DNA from: Acidobacteriaceae bacterium
GTDB lineage: Bacteria; Acidobacteriota; Terriglobia; Terriglobales; SbA1
Direction: 5' to 3'
Assembly: GCA_003156615.1 (NCBI GenBank)
Contig: PMHI01000039.1
Location: 1-6,551 of the forward strand
DNA length: 6,551 nucleotides
Both the position numbers and the translations under genes were made by a program. How positions within the stretch are numbered: position 1 is the stretch's first letter; every line of letters starts with the position of its first letter. The notes beneath the pieces are model-generated. The model was not told the origin of the DNA. It did not search any database and was given only the letters and a program-made list of their open reading frames with translations. Shown here one piece after another: positions 5,096 to 6,551 of this stretch.

Positions 5096-6334
5096 TTTCT
5101 CTGCGTAGATGACGTCTCCACCGCGGATCGTGTAGCGAACTTTTGAAAATGCCGAGGTGTTCTGAGCCGGATCGGCACTTAGGACCACAAGGTCGGCATC
5201 CATTCCTTTTCCGATGCGTCCGCTGTGAATTGCGTAGCCGAAGCGCTGGGCGGGGTTCGTGGTGAGCGAAGCAAGAATCCCCTGGAAACTCATTCCGGCG
5301 CGGGACATCCACTTGAGTTCTTCGGAAGTGTCGAAGCGCTCGATGAAGCCAACGTCGGTGCCGAAGAGAACTTGTCCTCCTGCTTGGTAGAAAGCCCCCA
5401 GTTGCTGGGCCGCCCTGCTCATGCCCTTTTCGAGTTCGTCAGGTGAGGCGTTCGGGGACACGACTTCCCAAAGGGTAAGCGTCGGGGTAAGGGCCATGTG
5501 AGCTGCCGTCAGGCGGTGGACGAAAGACGGACTCCAGAGGTCATCGGTGGGAGTCGTGTGGGCCAGGATATCGACCCCGCTCTGAATCGCTACCTCGATG
5601 CCTTGATTATTGGAGACATGAGCAAAAACAGGTTTGCCAGCATGGTGGGCCTCGGCGACGATCAATTGGGCCAGATCTAAAGGCATGGTTAACATGCCAT
5701 CGCGCTCCGCGGAATTCGCGAAAATCTTGATGCCATCTGCTCCGTCGTTGATCTGCTGGCGCACTCGCTCTTTGGCTTGCGCCGTTGATTCCACCTCCGG
5801 AATGCTGATGTGATTGGCTTCGAGGAAGCCCTGAACGTAAATCGGCGTTCCGCCTTTCATCCAGAATGGCTCACCGGTTGTGAGAATCTGCGGCCCTTTC
5901 ACTTCGCCGCTTTCTATGCGATGGCGGATGAGATTGGTGTTCTGGAGCACGGAAGCGATGTCAAAGACGGTCGTGAATCCCCACCGTGTGAGCATCTGTT
6001 GAAGCTGTGAGGTGATCTGCCCGGAGGAGAGATTTTCGGCATGAAGTAATCCCGGCAAAAGAATGTGTACGTGGCTGTTCCAGAAACCTGCAGTCACGAC
6101 GAGGCCCTTGCAGTCTATTACGGTCGTACCGCGTGGGACTTTGATCTCTGCAATCGGCCCAACCGATAGAATGTGGCCGCTGTGTACAAGGATTGTGCCG
6201 CTTTCGATTGGTGGCGCGGCTGGGGAGATATAAATCTTTGCACCAACCAAGGCCAGATCGGACGCGTGGCTTTGGAAAGTTGCAAAAAAAATTGCCAAAA
6301 CCAGAAGAAGAGGCAGCGCCACTCGAAGTCGCAT
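5093..6334 (-). CDS. Exported metal-dependent amidohydrolase
   Basis: The chosen start is the ATG at 6334 (413 residues), because it begins a clean signal peptide: MRLR, a hydrophobic run LPLLLVLAIFFATF, and cleavage likely after SHA at residue 24. The ATG at 6427 would add 31 residues with no secretion logic. Neither start has a visible ribosome site. The mature protein begins with the small beta domain (LALVGAKIYI...GTILVHSGHILSVG). The metal ligands follow in family order: His88 and His90 in NSHVH, Lys203 in DGIKIFA (candidate bridging lysine), His239 in VFAHVSN, His259 in ILAHTTP and Asp327 in LFGTDVG. The C-terminal strand GKGMDADLVVLSADP closes the beta domain. This is the imidazolonepropionase/prolidase-like branch of the amidohydrolase superfamily, often secreted and acting on amide or cyclic imide bonds. 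The substrate is not predictable. All expected catalytic residues are present. A periplasmic location is inferred. Confidence 0.9.
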   Translation of the reverse strand: MRLRVALPLLLVLAIFFATFQSHASDLALVGAKIYISPAAPPIESGTILVHSGHILSVGPIAEIKVPRGTTVIDCKGLVVTAGFWNSHVHILLPGLLHAENLSSGQITSQLQQMLTRWGFTTVFDIASVLQNTNLIRHRIESGEVKGPQILTTGEPFWMKGGTPIYVQGFLEANHISIPEVESTAQAKERVRQQINDGADGIKIFANSAERDGMLTMPLDLAQLIVAEAHHAGKPVFAHVSNNQGIEVAIQSGVDILAHTTPTDDLWSPSFVHRLTAAHMALTPTLTLWEVVSPNASPDELEKGMSRAAQQLGAFYQAGGQVLFGTDVGFIERFDTSEELKWMSRAGMSFQGILASLTTNPAQRFGYAIHSGRIGKGMDADLVVLSADPAQNTSAFSKVRYTIRGGDVIYAEK

Positions 6335-6341
6335 GTTCAAA

Positions 6342-6388
6342 ATATACGACGTAAGCGAAGGAATCGTTCCGAAGTGACTCTTGGAACG
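6342..6388 (-). promoter_or_regulatory. Inverted repeat and AT-rich box upstream of the amidohydrolase
   Basis: CGTTCC (6365-6370) and GGAACG (6383-6388) form a perfect 6-base inverted repeat with a 12-base spacer, starting 30 bases upstream of the ATG at 6334. Between it and the ATG the minus strand reads TATATT, a -10-like box followed by only a few bases before the ATG. If that box is used, the mRNA would be nearly leaderless, which would fit the missing ribosome site. No -35 box is clear. The inverted repeat also lies inside the longer reading frame from 6427. Confidence 0.3.
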
Positions 6389-6534
6389 GTCGCTTTGCCA
6401 TGCTGGACGGATAGTGAGAAAGCTCATTCAACAATTCGATCATCCGGCTCAGAAGCGACTCTTCACCTAAAAGAGGACGCACTGGGCAGATGGTCGGCAA
6501 CTCGGAAGCCATGCAGCCTTGAGCGTCGTGGAGG

Positions 6535-6551
6535 AGTTCCCGTGAAACGGG
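6535..6551. repeat. Left edge of another palindromic repeat copy, cut by the window end
   Basis: The last 17 bases, AGTTCCCGTGAAACGGG, are identical to 4906-4922, where they enter the left arm of copy D. The match stops only because the sequence ends, so a further copy probably continues outside the window. Confidence 0.6.

Noticed and set aside
923..6551. Integron cassette array: mostly same-strand small genes separated by palindromic sites
   Set aside because: The repeats lack the attC core sites (GTTRRRY and RYYYAAC), gaps are longer than in cassette arrays, genes are up to 1.26 kb with their own upstream signals, and no integrase is present.

Overview
The window looks like chromosomal DNA from a soil-type bacterium, most likely an acidobacterium. 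The basis is moderately high GC, widely spaced single genes, an exported amidohydrolase, and a multi-pass membrane protein whose motifs (LPANWILR, IPFTCSFLPGK) I associate with acidobacterial proteins. This is recall, not a database result. There is no rRNA, tRNA, phage gene, transposase or CRISPR array to fix the taxonomy.

Layout. A 5'-truncated membrane-protein gene runs on the plus strand (2-922). All other genes are on the minus strand. From right to left they are an exported metal-dependent amidohydrolase (5093-6334), a small two-helix membrane protein (4474-4797), a VOC/PhnB-like glyoxalase-fold protein (3640-4095), a stand-alone ATP-grasp ligase (2044-3306) and a small exported protein resembling DUF6197 (1254-1763). 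Gaps of about 220-380 bases separate them. Most genes appear to be single transcription units, and nothing suggests a shared pathway. The plus-strand gene and the DUF6197-like gene converge.

The most notable content is between the genes. A palindromic repeat of about 78 bases has arms of about 27-30 bases, with core CGGTAA / TTACCG and a CCCC...GGGG tip. It has clear copies at 4242-4319 and 4912-4990, a half-decayed copy at 3539-3614 and a copy with a decayed left arm at 1109-1186. Fragments lie at 4227-4240, 5075-5095 and the right window edge (6535-6551), and there is a possible relic at 1873-1892. Nearly every gene junction carries a copy, usually just beyond the stop codon of a minus-strand gene. 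This is the best candidate for something undescribed: a REP/MITE-like non-coding element family in this genome. No mobilising enzyme is present in the window.

Possible promoter or operator sites lie upstream of the DUF6197-like gene, the VOC gene and the amidohydrolase gene. These are pattern-based and weak.
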